From: Kwoniella bestiolae CBS 10118 | Taxonomy: Eukaryota; Basidiomycota; Tremellomycetes; Tremellales; Cryptococcaceae | Assembly: GCF_000512585.2 (NCBI RefSeq) | Contig: NC_089241.1 | Location: 1,302,001-1,366,000 of the forward strand | DNA: 64,000 nt | Direction of reading: 5' to 3' | Shown here: positions 47,339 through 58,742 of the stretch, in pieces | How positions within the stretch are numbered: position 1 is the stretch's first letter | Layout of the letters: each line of letters starts with the position of its first letter | Notes under the pieces: model-generated | Database searches by the model: none | Seen by the model: the letters and a program-made list of their open reading frames with translations, nothing else | Told to the model about the DNA's origin: nothing | Made by a program: the position numbers and the translations under genes

Positions 47339-49025
47339 TCAGTACGTTTCCTCAGGCATCCGTATGCCATCGTTGATGCCTGCGTTCTAAACGAAATTCA
47401 CCCTATCAGTCCCAACGTAGAGAGAAAGAAAGATTAAAATTGACGCACCATCAACCTTCCACCGTCAACCGTGATCACAGCATTATCCATAAACCCCCCT
47501 GCTTGACTTGCGAGCAACAATGCCGGTCCGACGATCTCGTGTTTGTATCCTGGTCGGCCTGGAAGTGACAACGATTATTGTCGACATCTAAATAGGCTTG
47601 GAAAACGCATCGTAGGAGGATCTGTGGCTTACCTAAAGGCGACCGCATGGCTGCTTTCTGAGCAGGAGGGTGTAATACCCTATTTCCATTCTCGTCTAGC
47701 TTAGAGGTGATTTCACTAGGGAAGGCACCTGGTAAGATCGTGTTGACTCGGATTTCCAGACTAGGCATAACAATCCATCTCCAAGGAGTCAGAATCAAAC
47801 TGTGACATGAATCTTCGAACTTTTCACAGATGTATTGTAGATGACTGATACCCACGGCGATAATCTCCCAGCAAGCATTTCCGCCAGATGTAACGCTACA
47901 TTCCAAGGGTAAAGGTCAGAAAGTTGTGTTTCGATAAGCTACCTTGCGATCAAGCCGCACTTGCTGCCTGCACAGCAAAGAATGACAGGTCAGATATGGG
48001 ATAGCATGCATGGCACGACAACGGGGGGAAGGCTTACTTTCGATACACCATATGTCAAGCTTGATACGGACCTGTCGGAAATTCATTGATGTTATGATTA
48101 ACATATTTATGGGTCTACAGGGTTTGATGACACTTACCGCTGATTAGCCAGAGCAGCTATGGAACCTATGACTATGACACTTTTGATGTCCGATTTCCTC
48201 AGTAGGGGTACAAGAGCGGCGGTCATGAAGTATACACCATTCACGTTTGCTACCAAGGGAGGTCGAGGAGGATGTCAGAACCGGTATAACAGATCATGAC
48301 GTTCTAACTAGGACTCACTGGCATTGGTGATATTCCAATCATCACTGGCAACCAGCACATATAAGCTCTATAATCCTTCTTCTTGGATCAGGAGGGGGTG
48401 AATGTGATGGGGCTTACTCGTCTACACCTTCCCATACGAGCTTTTCTACGGCATCGGCTGATTCGCAAACAATCTTATCAGCTTGGTTGTGTGCTAAAAT
48501 AACGCATAAGGAACCTACGATCATTATGATCTTGTATAGGGTTCTTCCATGGTTTCTGAGCCCCAGCATTGTTGACGAGCACATCTACCTGTTTATTGTA
48601 TTGGCTTCCGAACCCCTCTATTACGCACCAACTTGGTGTAGAACGGGTTATCGCTCACTTTCGTTTCTTTCTCGGATAAGATATCAACGATCTTCTTCAC
48701 TCCCTCTTTGCTGGATACATCACCTTGTATACTACAGTCAAATTGATAAGTACACATCTGTCGACTGGTCCAAGGTGTGAGGAATGCGGAACTGAACTCA
48801 CAAGGCTATTGATCCGCTGTTCCTCCCACAACCCTCACTTAACTCTCTAACAGTCTGTTCCAAGACCTCAACCCTCCTACCGGTGATATATACCTTTGCG
48901 CCATTGGTGACGAAGCCTTCAGCCATCATCCGCCCCAGACCTGTCCCTCCACCAGTAATCACTATCACTTTACCCTTGACCGAGAAGAGGTTGTTCACTT
49001 CGAGTGAGATGTCGGGATCGGACAT
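47339..49025 (-). CDS. Short-chain dehydrogenase/reductase, paralogue of the 45228-47148 gene
   Basis: Twelve minus-strand exons (49025-48802, 48731-48659, 48588-48519, 48457-48418, 48344-48319, 48249-48138, 48071-48038, 47967-47961, 47895-47856, 47760-47633, 47558-47449, 47386-47339) give 303 residues. Motifs: TGGGTGLGR from T24, ITGRR, GDVSSKEG, NNAG, GSIAAL, active-site pair Y189-G-V-S-K193, ILPGAFPSE, VDGGRLM and GINDG near the end. It runs tail-to-tail with its paralogue, with 190 bp between stops. Most internal exon lengths are shared (73, 70, 40, 26, 34, 7, 40, 110), including the 7-nt microexon. Four introns of the sister are absent here; the sister's 12- and 100-nt exons appear fused as one of 112. 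All introns are GT-AG. An upstream in-frame ATG at 49085 would add 20 residues without domain content. Confidence 0.85.
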
Positions 49026-49412
49026 GTCTTCGGATGTCCAGTCAGTTGGGCCTCTACTCTGCTCGCATGAAGATGTACTGTACAACTATCATCCATGATA
49101 TCGCTTTATCGGATGTGGTATGGTGATTTGACTAGTCAGCAATTACCAAAATAACTGGTCAAAGCTGCTTTCGTCATCACCGGATCACCGAACCGGAAAA
49201 TACAACACTCGCAAAGAATAACAGTTTATCCGGAATCAAGGAGCTATTGGAAGGCAGAGATATAATGCATAAGACTCGTACCATCTTAGCACTAGAAATC
49301 TCGGTCGCACACTTTCAGCCAAGGATTTCGCCCATTTAGCCGCTGCAAAATGGATGCCGCATCCCGCATTACCACTCAAATACTAGTGAGCTGAAGACAA
49401 GTCTCACGACCC
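49026..49412. other. Intergenic, no gene seen
   Basis: This short region separates the start of the minus-strand SDR from the stop of the next minus-strand gene. Nothing recognisable. Confidence 0.4.
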
Positions 49413-50254
49413 TCACAGAAAAGGACGTCTACTGCGTATGGCTGAGCTCAAGAAACTGAAAGTTCGACTAGCGCCATTCCATACTTTACTCGCCGTATCT
49501 GTCCAGGAAGTTCCCGGTCCTTGAGGTTCCTCTGTTTCTGGGCCTTGATATTCCTCTGTTGCTGATTCGCGAGATTCCTCTGCCCCTGATGATGTTAATT
49601 CGACGTAGTCGTAGCCATCGAATTTCACATTCGTCAAAACCGTCCATTTCTGATATGAATGACAGACATCGCACCATTCCTTTTGATTAGCTACACCTGA
49701 AGCGTACGAGGCGGCCGGTCTGCGGGGATCCAAGGTCTTGAATTTCGATTGAGCTCTTTGTACGTGACCCGATCGATCGATTTTCAAGGCGTTGGGAGAA
49801 GTAGCAATAGCTGACGTTTTGCTTATGACGAACGTGGGCGGATGCTTCATGGTTTCCAGGTCAGTCTGCTCTGCGCATCGTTCCTGTAACGGAGACGTGA
49901 GCTTTGGGAGATCGCCTCGAAGCAAACGAATGAATGTCAACTCACGCAAATAGACTTGGCTTCCAAAAGTTTGGCCTTTGCCCAGGGTTCAAAATGTAAT
50001 TCTGTGTCCACCGTGTATGCGTTCTGGCGCTGGTCCTTGAAGGTGTGAGTGTATGTCTCAATGGGCAGTTCGCTCTGATCAGCTGCTTTCGTTCCGGGTA
50101 CCCGAACTACCGTCGATGGATGGTGCTGATGTGTGAACGTGATCGAGGCTTGAGCTCCTATATCGGGCGGACCTTTCGTCTGCCGCACAACTTGCCGAGA
50201 ATACTTGTTTGAAGCTCGATCACGACTCGTCTCTGACAAATTCGGCTCGGACAT
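49413..50254 (-). CDS. Unknown protein with two CxxC pairs
   Basis: Two minus-strand exons (50254-49946, 49883-49413) give 259 residues. I do not recognise the family. C103-x2-C106 (ICERC, split by the intron) and C174-x2-C177-H (WCDVCH) are spaced like a treble of zinc ligands. Between them lie basic and hydrophobic stretches (FKTLDPRRPAASYASGVANQ). The C-terminus has two copies of an eight-residue unit (EEYQGPET, EEPQGPGT) in an acidic Ser/Glu-rich tail, ending in SAIRSRRPFL. The frame extends upstream to an ATG at 50500, whose coding includes a 24-nt tandem repeat; I prefer MSEPNLSE at 50254. No signal peptide or membrane segment is seen. Confidence 0.55.
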
Positions 50255-52565
50255 TTTGAAAGCACGACTCTGTTCTTTATCAGATACTGATCGATACGAA
50301 CCAGGTAGTTGTGCCAGGAAGGTTGCTAATGGAGAGAAATGACGAACAAGAGATGGGCAAACGGACTGATCGGCAACATTATATGCAAATATCAATTGGC
50401 TTTCCAGAGCGCCGAAGAGGAATCGAGTCGATGGAAGAGCTGTCGGTCTTGCAAAGATGCGCTTATCCTTTGACACATAGATGCGCTTGTCCTTTGACAC
50501 AGGTACCCTTTGTCCCCAATGTGCTCCTCAGATGCATCTCAAGTCGGACGATTCCAAGTCGTGTAGCAAGGAGGATTCTTGAATGGAAGATCACCTTGCG
50601 TCAGCTTCACCTGCAAAACGTCCATGAAAGGATAATATTCTCGTCTGTTTGCCAAGGCCGTGTGTTATACCCAGTGCTCTCTGATGCAAAGGGCTAGAGA
50701 CGTACTCGTAAAGTCAACATGTCCACGGTAGATTTACATCGGTCCAAGTCTTGGAGTTTGATTTGCCCAGTTCGAACCTAAGACTCTTTCCTGCACTTTC
50801 AACTAAAGATTTTTTTTCTCCACAGGGCGATGCGCATCTCGTACACTGACATGCTACAGTAGTCGAGCCGCCACCTTTTTCACAGTAGACTTTGCTTGCC
50901 TTCGCGGCTATACTATAGCTTACAGACGAGTTTTTCCATTCATCATACTTTTCACGGTCCTCTTGATTCTTCTCGACAGTCTGGAGAGCTGGAGCACGCT
51001 GGATGTGGCCATTCGATCAGCCTCGGATCGCATTTTCAGCGGTATATTCGACTTCAAGCTCTTGCGATCAAACCCAAAGCAAGCTTTTATCCCGCAGAAG
51101 AGGATTTCAAGCAAGTATGCTGAAAAAGAGACAGACAAAGCAGGTCAACGAGGTACAGCCCAAATGTACGTTTGGATACAAATAAGACATCATCATCTTA
51201 TGATTTACGCATGCTTCCCTTGATTTCGCATCCAATCTATCTACTATTTGATACCAATATAACGCTCCAATGACCCCCAAAGGGTTGAATACAACCTCCA
51301 CAAGGCCTGTTGAGCGAGTACTGACCACGGTATCTTGGTACTGGGTTAATGATCCTTCAGCATTTCCCCCAGAGGGTAGGGCCCTTCCCTGGATCCTCGT
51401 TTCATGGTTACGACTGTAGTTCGCGGAAGTCTTAACCCTGGTCCCTCGAATACTTTTCTATCAGATGTGGTGGTCACCATGTTTTTGGATGGGCTTGATG
51501 ATTGGACATCGCTGTTGCGTCAGAGCTCTACAGCTTGAGAAGTCTTGGACCCTGGGTGGATGGTGTAGAAAGGCCTGAAGTAACGGAATGAGTCTCAATA
51601 AATAGCGAGTGCAACATCACTTCGAAAGCCCTTTATCTCGCGAGTGTGCGAAGAATCCTCCCTTCTCAAGCCCTACAAGGCAGTAAAGGAAGTCACTGGA
51701 TGGTCACTCCTGCCTAGACCTGCACCTAGCTCATATGAAAGAAGACTGGGGCGCACCACATTAAAAAACCAAGTCGTCAGAAGGAGGAGCAGCTGCAGGG
51801 TCAGGAAGACCGTTTCAGACTTTGGACGATGGCACTCCCACAGATTAGGTTTATGATGAACATTCAGTACAGGTACACACAATATAGCTCGTATTGATCA
51901 CTGATGGCACAGGAACCAGCCACAGACACCTTATCGAATTTAATCCAGTGGCTACCACCGACAAGATACGCATTTCTGTGCATACCTGACCTTTGAAAGA
52001 ACCCCCTCGCAGTCGATGAGGTGTGTCCTCCGATTCAAACGAACCCTCTGCTCCTTTGCCGGCTATGCCGTTGGGTCCGTCCAGCTATTGCATAGCCTTT
52101 AGCAATACAAGGGAGCATTAGACCAACTGTGTGCATGCATGGATCGATATGCTTATCTACAAGACGCGCTGCAGGTTCACTTTAGGCGACTGAGTATAGA
52201 TGGCAGCATTGCGAGGTCATAGTTATGCAATGGCTGGTGCCAGGGCGCCAAAATGGAGGAAGCGCCGGGCAAATCCGTATCATCACATGACTGAGAATCA
52301 ACGACCAAACCACTCAAGCCCAAGTCATTCGCAATCATCTCGTCATCCTTATCACTCAGAGTCAAGTCACAACACATGATGTAAGGATAGCAAGCTTCAT
52401 CGGCTCGGTACCTTTTCATCAACAGCCTTATCAATCATACCGGATCACAGGGAAAGGGAAATAGACGAAACAAAAGTTAGATTAAACAGGCGCGCGGCAT
52501 TTTGGCCGTAGTGGTCTCGTCGATCATCCTGACGAACCGGAATCGCGAGTATTCAGAGATGCAAG
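50255..52565. other. Long stretch without a supported gene
   Basis: About 2.3 kb upstream of the OPT transporter. It holds the 24-nt tandem repeat listed separately and a poly-T run near 50810. Short frames on both strands (up to about 128 codons) have no recognisable content. Confidence 0.35.
50455..50502. repeat. 24-nt tandem repeat, two copies
   Basis: Two adjacent 24-mers (each starting AGATGCGCTT and continuing TCCTTTGACACA) differ at two positions. On the minus strand they encode a repeated SKDKRI in the upstream extension of the unknown CxxC gene, if that extension is translated at all. Confidence 0.8.
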
Positions 52566-55500
52566 ATGTCATCGATATATAAATATCATTCGATACCTTC
52601 GGACGATGATCACCTCAATGACGAGAACGAAGACGAAGACGCATACGAATACGAACTTGACGAATTGGGTCACCCGATAATGTCGTCAACTAAGAAAGAT
52701 GATGTGGTCCTACCCCACAAGATATACGATGAGGAGGTACCTCTAGATCACGATAAAGATAAAAATCTGCATCAGGGACCCGATTCTCTGGGATCAGGAC
52801 ACCATATCAACCTTGTCGAAGTTCCCTTTGCGACCGCTCCGGATGGACAGCGTATAACGGTCGGAGATACCCTTCCCGAAGTTAAGGCTGTCGCCCTCGA
52901 GACTGATGATCCTGATGAACCCTGCGAGACCATCCGATCTTACGTTCTCGGAACGATCGTAGCGTCCGTCGGCACGGCTCTCAACGTTTGGTTCGGAGCC
53001 CGTCAACCTGGTATCTTCATTTCACCCTTCCTCGCTCAACTTTTATCGTACCCTCTCGGCGTCGCTCTTGCTAAACTCCTCCCGAAGAAGAACTTTACGA
53101 TCCTTGGGAAGAGCTTCACATTGAATCCTGGCAGGTTCAGCATTAAGGAACATGCTATTGTGAGTCGTTGTCCGGTTCATACAATCCCACACCTACACAA
53201 ACTCCGAACGGACGCTGACGTGATACATCCAGATCGTCCTCATGGCGACCGTCTCGTTCCCCACCGCTACCGCCCTCGATGTGATCGTGGCCATCAGACA
53301 ACCTGCGTTCTTCAATGATCCAGAGATTGCCGATCAGAAAGGATTCCAATTCTTGGTTGTGCTGTCTACCCAATTCTTAGGGTTCGGAGTAGCGGGTCTA
53401 GCGAGAGATTATCTAGTCTACCCTTCAGCGATGACATGGCCTCTGAACTTGGCTAAGCTATCTCTGTTCAACGCCCTTCACCGAAGAAAGGTCAACGAGT
53501 ATGGTCTGGTCACTCTGCCCAAGGAGGACGAACCCGAGCAGCAAGATCCCCCTGTACATGGCTGGAAGATATCGATGTTCCGATTCTGCCTGTACGCTAC
53601 TACCGCAAGCTTCATCTGGTTCTTCTTTACCGCCTTCATTTTCCCTGCTTTGACTTATTTCAACTGGCCTACTTGGATCAACCCGACCAATAAGAAGCTG
53701 GCCATTATCATGGGCTCTGTTACTGGTCTGGTGAGCTCAATCTTGTGTCATTTCTGGAATGAGCTGAACCTGGGGCATTAGGGTCTTAACCCGATACCAA
53801 CTCTCGACTGGACATACATCAGCGGTGCAGGTCTCACACCATTGATTACACCGTGGTGGGCAACCGTTTCGACTTTCAGTGAGTCATCATCATTCTCACC
53901 CCATGGGGCTGCCATCACTGATGTTATGCGTAGTCGGTGCATCTATCGGCTACGTCATCATCGCTGCGATCTACTTCACCAACACATGGTACAGCGCCTA
54001 CCTCGTACCCAACTCCAATCAGGCTTTCGACCGATTCGGTGCATACTACAACGCTACTGCAGTGCTTGGCGCAGACAGGAGTCTTGATGTTGAAGCATAC
54101 CGAGCCTATTCTCCGTAAGCGCAAACCTCATCATACACAATGACCATGCTGATCCTCGATATCCACCATAGTCTATACTTTGGAGCGGGATACAACGTAA
54201 TCATATCAGCATACTTCGCTTCTTACTCTGCCATTCTCACTTACGCGCTACTCAATCACTGGACCGATATCAAGAAAGGGTTCAACACTGGCATGCGCCG
54301 TATCAGGTTTTTTAGACACAAGGACAAACATCAAGATGCGATCCACCATTTCCCAGATTACGATATCCATTATTCCCTTATGACGAGATATAAGGAAGTT
54401 CCTCAATGGTGGTTCCTGGTGATCATGATTTTCGCCCTGGTGCTGGGCATTATCATGTGTGAGGTATACGACACCACGATGCCTGTTTGGGGCATCTTCT
54501 GCTGTTTGGCTATGGTCCTCGTATTTGCCATACCGACGGGTATCATCCAAGCGATCTCTGTGAGTTTATACATCGACTGCTTCGTTATAGTCATGCTGAT
54601 GTACGTCGAGCCAGAACATGCAAATGTCCTTGGTCATTCTTGCCGAGATCATCCCTGGAATCGCTATACCTGGTCGACCATACGCCAACATGATCTTCAA
54701 ATTATATGGATGGGTGTCACTCGGTATGGCACTGCTTTACGTCTTGGATCAGAAACTCGCACATTACCTCCATTTACCACCTAGGGCAACGTTCAGAGCT
54801 CAAATGTGGGGATGTACGATCAGCTCTTTCATCTCTATTGCCATTCTCAATTGGCAATTCAAGGCCATCCCCGATTTATGTCAACCCGGTCAGAAAGATC
54901 TGATGACCTGTCCTTACTACGTGAGTTCCACGTCTCACGCGTAGGTCCAAGACTAATGGCAGTATTGCTTGACAGACCACTTTTTACTCCTCTGCATTAC
55001 TTTTCGGCGTAGTTGGCCCGCAAAGGATGTACGGTAGTTTAGGGTTGTACAAGCACACCTTGTGGGGCTTCTTAGCGGGTGCAGTGCTGGTAGCGATGGC
55101 TTGGGCAGCTAAGAAGAGGTGGCCTAACAAAGTCACCAACAGTGAGTAACTGTTGTTCTATCTCAATAAAATTTATAAAAATAAGTATAAGCTGAAATGT
55201 CTCCGTCATATTCAGATCTCAACGTCCCAGTCATCATCTTCGGGGTGATGTACTTTGCACCATACAATTGGTCCTTCGTTTGGTCCGGTGTACCCCTCGC
55301 ATGGTTCTTCATGTCCTACGTATACAAGAGGTTCCCAGCATGGTGGAACAAGTACTGTTATGTCCTTTCGATCGGGTTGACCGTTGGAGCGGCCATAAGT
55401 GGGGTCGTCCAGTTCTTCTGTATCACCTATCCCGGCGGGGTCATGCCTGCTTGGTGGGGTAATACCGTCCAATTCTCTGGTGAGTGGGCATCCTTATCGT

Positions 55501-55698
55501 TTAAACCCACATGTCCGAGAGACTCGACTAATGAATGTGATACAATTCAGGTTGTGATGGTATCGGTTGTCCGTTGAAGGAGATGCCGGAAATAGGATAT
55601 TTCGGTCCAGGAGTGAGTATGGGGGGGGGGTCTACCCTATAAGTCGATTTGAACAATGCTTACGTGCGTGTTGTGTATAGCCTGGTGAATACTTGTAG
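52566..55698 (+). CDS. OPT-family oligopeptide transporter
   Basis: Ten exons (52566-53159, 53233-53730, 53782-53878, 53934-54114, 54172-54559, 54615-54920, 54976-55141, 55216-55479, 55551-55612, 55681-55698) give 857 residues. After an acidic cytosolic N-terminus of about 120 residues, hydrophobic helices run to the C-terminus. Family landmarks are DDPDEPCETIRSYVLGT, WFGARQPGIFISPFLAQLL, TLNPGRFSIKEHAI, WATVSTF, PPRATFRAQMWGC, YGSLGLYKHTLWGFLAG and VMYFAPYNW. OPT proteins are proton-coupled importers of tetra- and pentapeptides or, in some branches, glutathione or metal chelates. The pattern with NPG and PPR motifs fits the peptide branch at the plasma membrane. The last coding exon is only 18 nt (PGEYL plus stop) and follows an intron with a 10-base G run. 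Confidence 0.9.
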
Positions 55699-56110
55699 AC
55701 GAGGTATTTTCTTTGCGTCATCAGGGGCGTGCTGAATATCCAAGTAAGGTGAATGAGTTTCCGGAAACACGTTCAACTTTCGTCCTTTCATTTCGCTCTA
55801 TTCTTTAGGTGACAGATAGTAGATGGTAGTTGTAGTTCAGTTTAGTTGTCTTTATACAGCAGATCAGGTAGTATAGGTCAGGAAAGTGATAGATTGGTTT
55901 ACATCTTCATGCATCTTTCGAGTGATGATTTATGGTCAATGCCCGAATAAGCTGCTTTGCACGTGTCCGTGTCCGTCGAGTGATGACGTTTGTTCAAAGA
56001 TAACAACAAATGCCATTCATCAATGTTCTCATCAACATCTTCCATACATTTGATCACACGATAACCCCTCACTGAACCAGAGTGACTGAGCTGGCTGCCT
56101 ACGCTTAGAT
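55699..56110. other. Intergenic, no gene seen
   Basis: This stretch lies between the stop of the OPT gene and the start of the DUF676 lipase gene. No structure stands out. Confidence 0.4.
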
Positions 56111-58355
56111 ATGACGCAGAGTGTGCATCTGGTAGTGCTCATCCACGGATTATGGGGTGCGTCCACCTTCTCTTTCCCCTTTGATGACTTACTGAAATTT
56201 TGGACCAATGGTCCATAGGTTCGCCATCCCACTTATCAGTAGCCAAAGAGGAGCTCGAGAAACTGTGGAACGGGGATCGTGTATCTCAAGATGTGGATGG
56301 TCCGGCGGAGGATCCGACAATCACCAGCGAAATGAGAGAGGAAGGTGGACATGGACATGGAGAAGAGGAGTTGGTGATTATGATAGCTGGGGGTATGACT
56401 AGTCAGTTGACTTATGATGGCGTGGATGTGTGTGCTAGTAGAGTAGCATATGAAGTGGGTGTCATCTCACAAGGTGTATAGAGTGCGATATGATAGGTCG
56501 TAGCTGACGAGTGGATGATGACTCAGGTAGACAAGAAGATAAAGGAGCTGGAGGGTGAGGGTAGGAAGGTGGACAAGTTTAGTGTGGTCAGTTGTTGATT
56601 CCACTATGACGTTCCGAGTGACGACAATAGCTGACCCGAGATGGAATAGATGGGATACTCATTAGGAGGACGTAAGTAGTGGAACCTCCTGTTCAGTATC
56701 TCTTTGGAGGATGAGCTGACGATACTCTGATAACACACAGTCGTCGCTAGATATCTCGTTGGGTTGTTCCACTCCCGTCAACCGTCATTCTTCGATAAAC
56801 ATCATCCTGTATCATTCTCAACTATCTCTACACCTGTAAGATGCATTTCATAGCTGAATCTGAATGCGAGGAGGAATAGTAGCTGATTTAGTGGATATGC
56901 AGCATTATGGAATACCCAAGTACAGTGAGTAGTATCTCCATCTCGTATGTCCGCTGTTGCCTGCTCCATCATCTACAACAGAACGGAGGAGCGGGTCATC
57001 ATATTGACCGCTCATGATTCACCTAGATACGCTTCTGTCTACCGTTCTGTGCTACCTCGGTGCCAGGATTATGTCAAGGTCAGGTGAACAGCTGTACATC
57101 GTCGACAATTACTCGGATGAGGATCAGAGACCTCTACTGGAAATCATGGCGGATCCGAGTGAGTGAATGTCAACATGCCTTAGACAGAATGATTTTCCTC
57201 CCGACGATGAGGTTATGACTAATCATTCGATATAGGAGGTATATTCTATCAAGGCTTAGAACGATTTGATAGTTTACAGATATATGCTAGCGCGTAAGCA
57301 TCACCTTGGATCCTATCCCATGAGCTCACACGCAAAATCGCTTCTCTTCGGCTGACTGACACCTCTCCACCACAGCCTAAATGACAATTCCGTCCCATAC
57401 CCCACAGCAGCTATCGAACCAGTGGACCACTTCGCTCAATGGGAGGATCGCGATATATCAGTTAATTCAGATGAAGATGGTATTATCCAATCATGGCATG
57501 CAAATGAACCGAATGGAGACGCCGATGGTAAGAAGAAGTCTAATGAAGGGAATAAGAATGGGCTTGGGATCAGATTGGGTACTTTGCCTCCTGTTTTGAG
57601 GTATAGATTTCCCTTCAACTATGTGAGTTGGACTTCCGCCATTGTCCGGTGTATTCTCAAGTTAACGACAAGGCGAGCGCTGATGAGGAATGTACTATGA
57701 CAGATCATTCTTCTGCTCTTCCCTATCATGTTACCCCTCATCATCATCCTGATGTAAGTCTCAGTAGCCTTCTCTGATCATCCAAGTTTCCTTATCAATA
57801 AGCTCTGTCGTATTCGCTCACACACATACACACCTTGTAGCCTTGCAAGACAATCATTCGACACCCGCCGATCCAAGCGCCGACTGCAACTTCTCTCTCA
57901 GACCTCCTCGTCCTCCTCATCATCGCAAGTACCAAGCTCCGGCGGTCTATCGATCCAGGCACTACGAGATGGTATCCGACGAATCGAGCGATCCCTCGAA
58001 TCAGATTTGGTAGAGAATCAGGAATTACTCGATTCACCAGCTTTGCACCACCGTCCACGTCACGGCGTTGCGGACGAGGGCGATCTGAAGGTGATTCTGA
58101 AAGATAGTCAGATGAGGATGTGTTACTGGTTGAACCAATTACCTCTTGAGAAATACTTGACTTGGTGGCCTGAGATCACGAATGCTCATGCTACTGCTAT
58201 TGTCCGGTGGGTCGTGCTGTCATTTCCTGGTATTCTCGTTCGAACGCTGATGCGTATTCACTCGTAGAGATCCACATAAGTTCCCTGTTCACGAGAGGGG
58301 ACGTGGTCTGATTAGATTATGGGCTAGGAACGTCCTGGATAGACCGAAAGACTAG
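56111..58355 (+). CDS. DUF676-type lipase/serine esterase (Rog1-like)
   Basis: Twelve exons (56111-56156, 56219-56454, 56527-56586, 56650-56671, 56741-56835, 56903-56924, 57027-57158, 57236-57293, 57376-57622, 57704-57753, 57841-58206, 58268-58355) give 473 residues. The N-terminus HLVVLIHGLWGSPSHL supplies the oxyanion motif HG. The nucleophile is S118 in MGYSLGGLVARYLVG, and a later STPHYGIP matches the family. ALNDNSVPYPTAA probably carries the catalytic Asp and VDHF the His. A hydrophobic helix (IILLLFPIMLPLIIILIL) follows and may anchor it in a membrane or lipid droplet. Yeast relatives (Rog1, Ygl144c) act on monoacylglycerol or related lipids. Two 22-nt exons are unusual but needed for the frame. 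Confidence 0.85.
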
Positions 58356-58742
58356 ATATAGATTGACGGTGTATAGGATGCTTTCTTCGGTGGATCAGTC
58401 ATGATATATGAGAAGGTGGGATAGGTAGGTAAGATTGTACACGACATTTATGATTCCATGAATGTTACTAATATGACATTACGACGTCTTGACATACAAC
58501 TTTAGAGCGATGATAACGTATCTTATACAAGAACTGTGGAAAGACGTGACTGCTGATTACAACTATCCTGGACTGATACAAGAAACACACTTTGTCATCT
58601 TCCCACAAAGGACGTCAAATAAGAAAGATACAACGCAGTCACTATAGGGAGCAACGACCAAGAAACCAAACATGATCATGTTGTCCAATGATGCCTGTGA
58701 ACCAAGTGACAGATCAAGTAGCCTAAGAGGATGATACTATAT
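58356..58742. other. Intergenic between convergent genes
   Basis: This short stretch lies between the lipase stop and the stop of the next minus-strand gene. Nothing recognisable. Confidence 0.4.

Noticed and set aside
45228..49412. SDR cluster as a secondary-metabolite gene cluster
   Set aside because: No polyketide synthase, NRPS, terpene synthase or P450 is nearby; the pair is better explained by local duplication.
50745..50800. GTTCGAACC motif resembling a tRNA B box
   Set aside because: No A box, acceptor stem or anticodon arm could be formed around it on either strand.
52177..52434. 85-codon minus-strand frame upstream of the OPT gene
   Set aside because: No recognisable domain, no matching exons nearby, and a weak start; probably chance.
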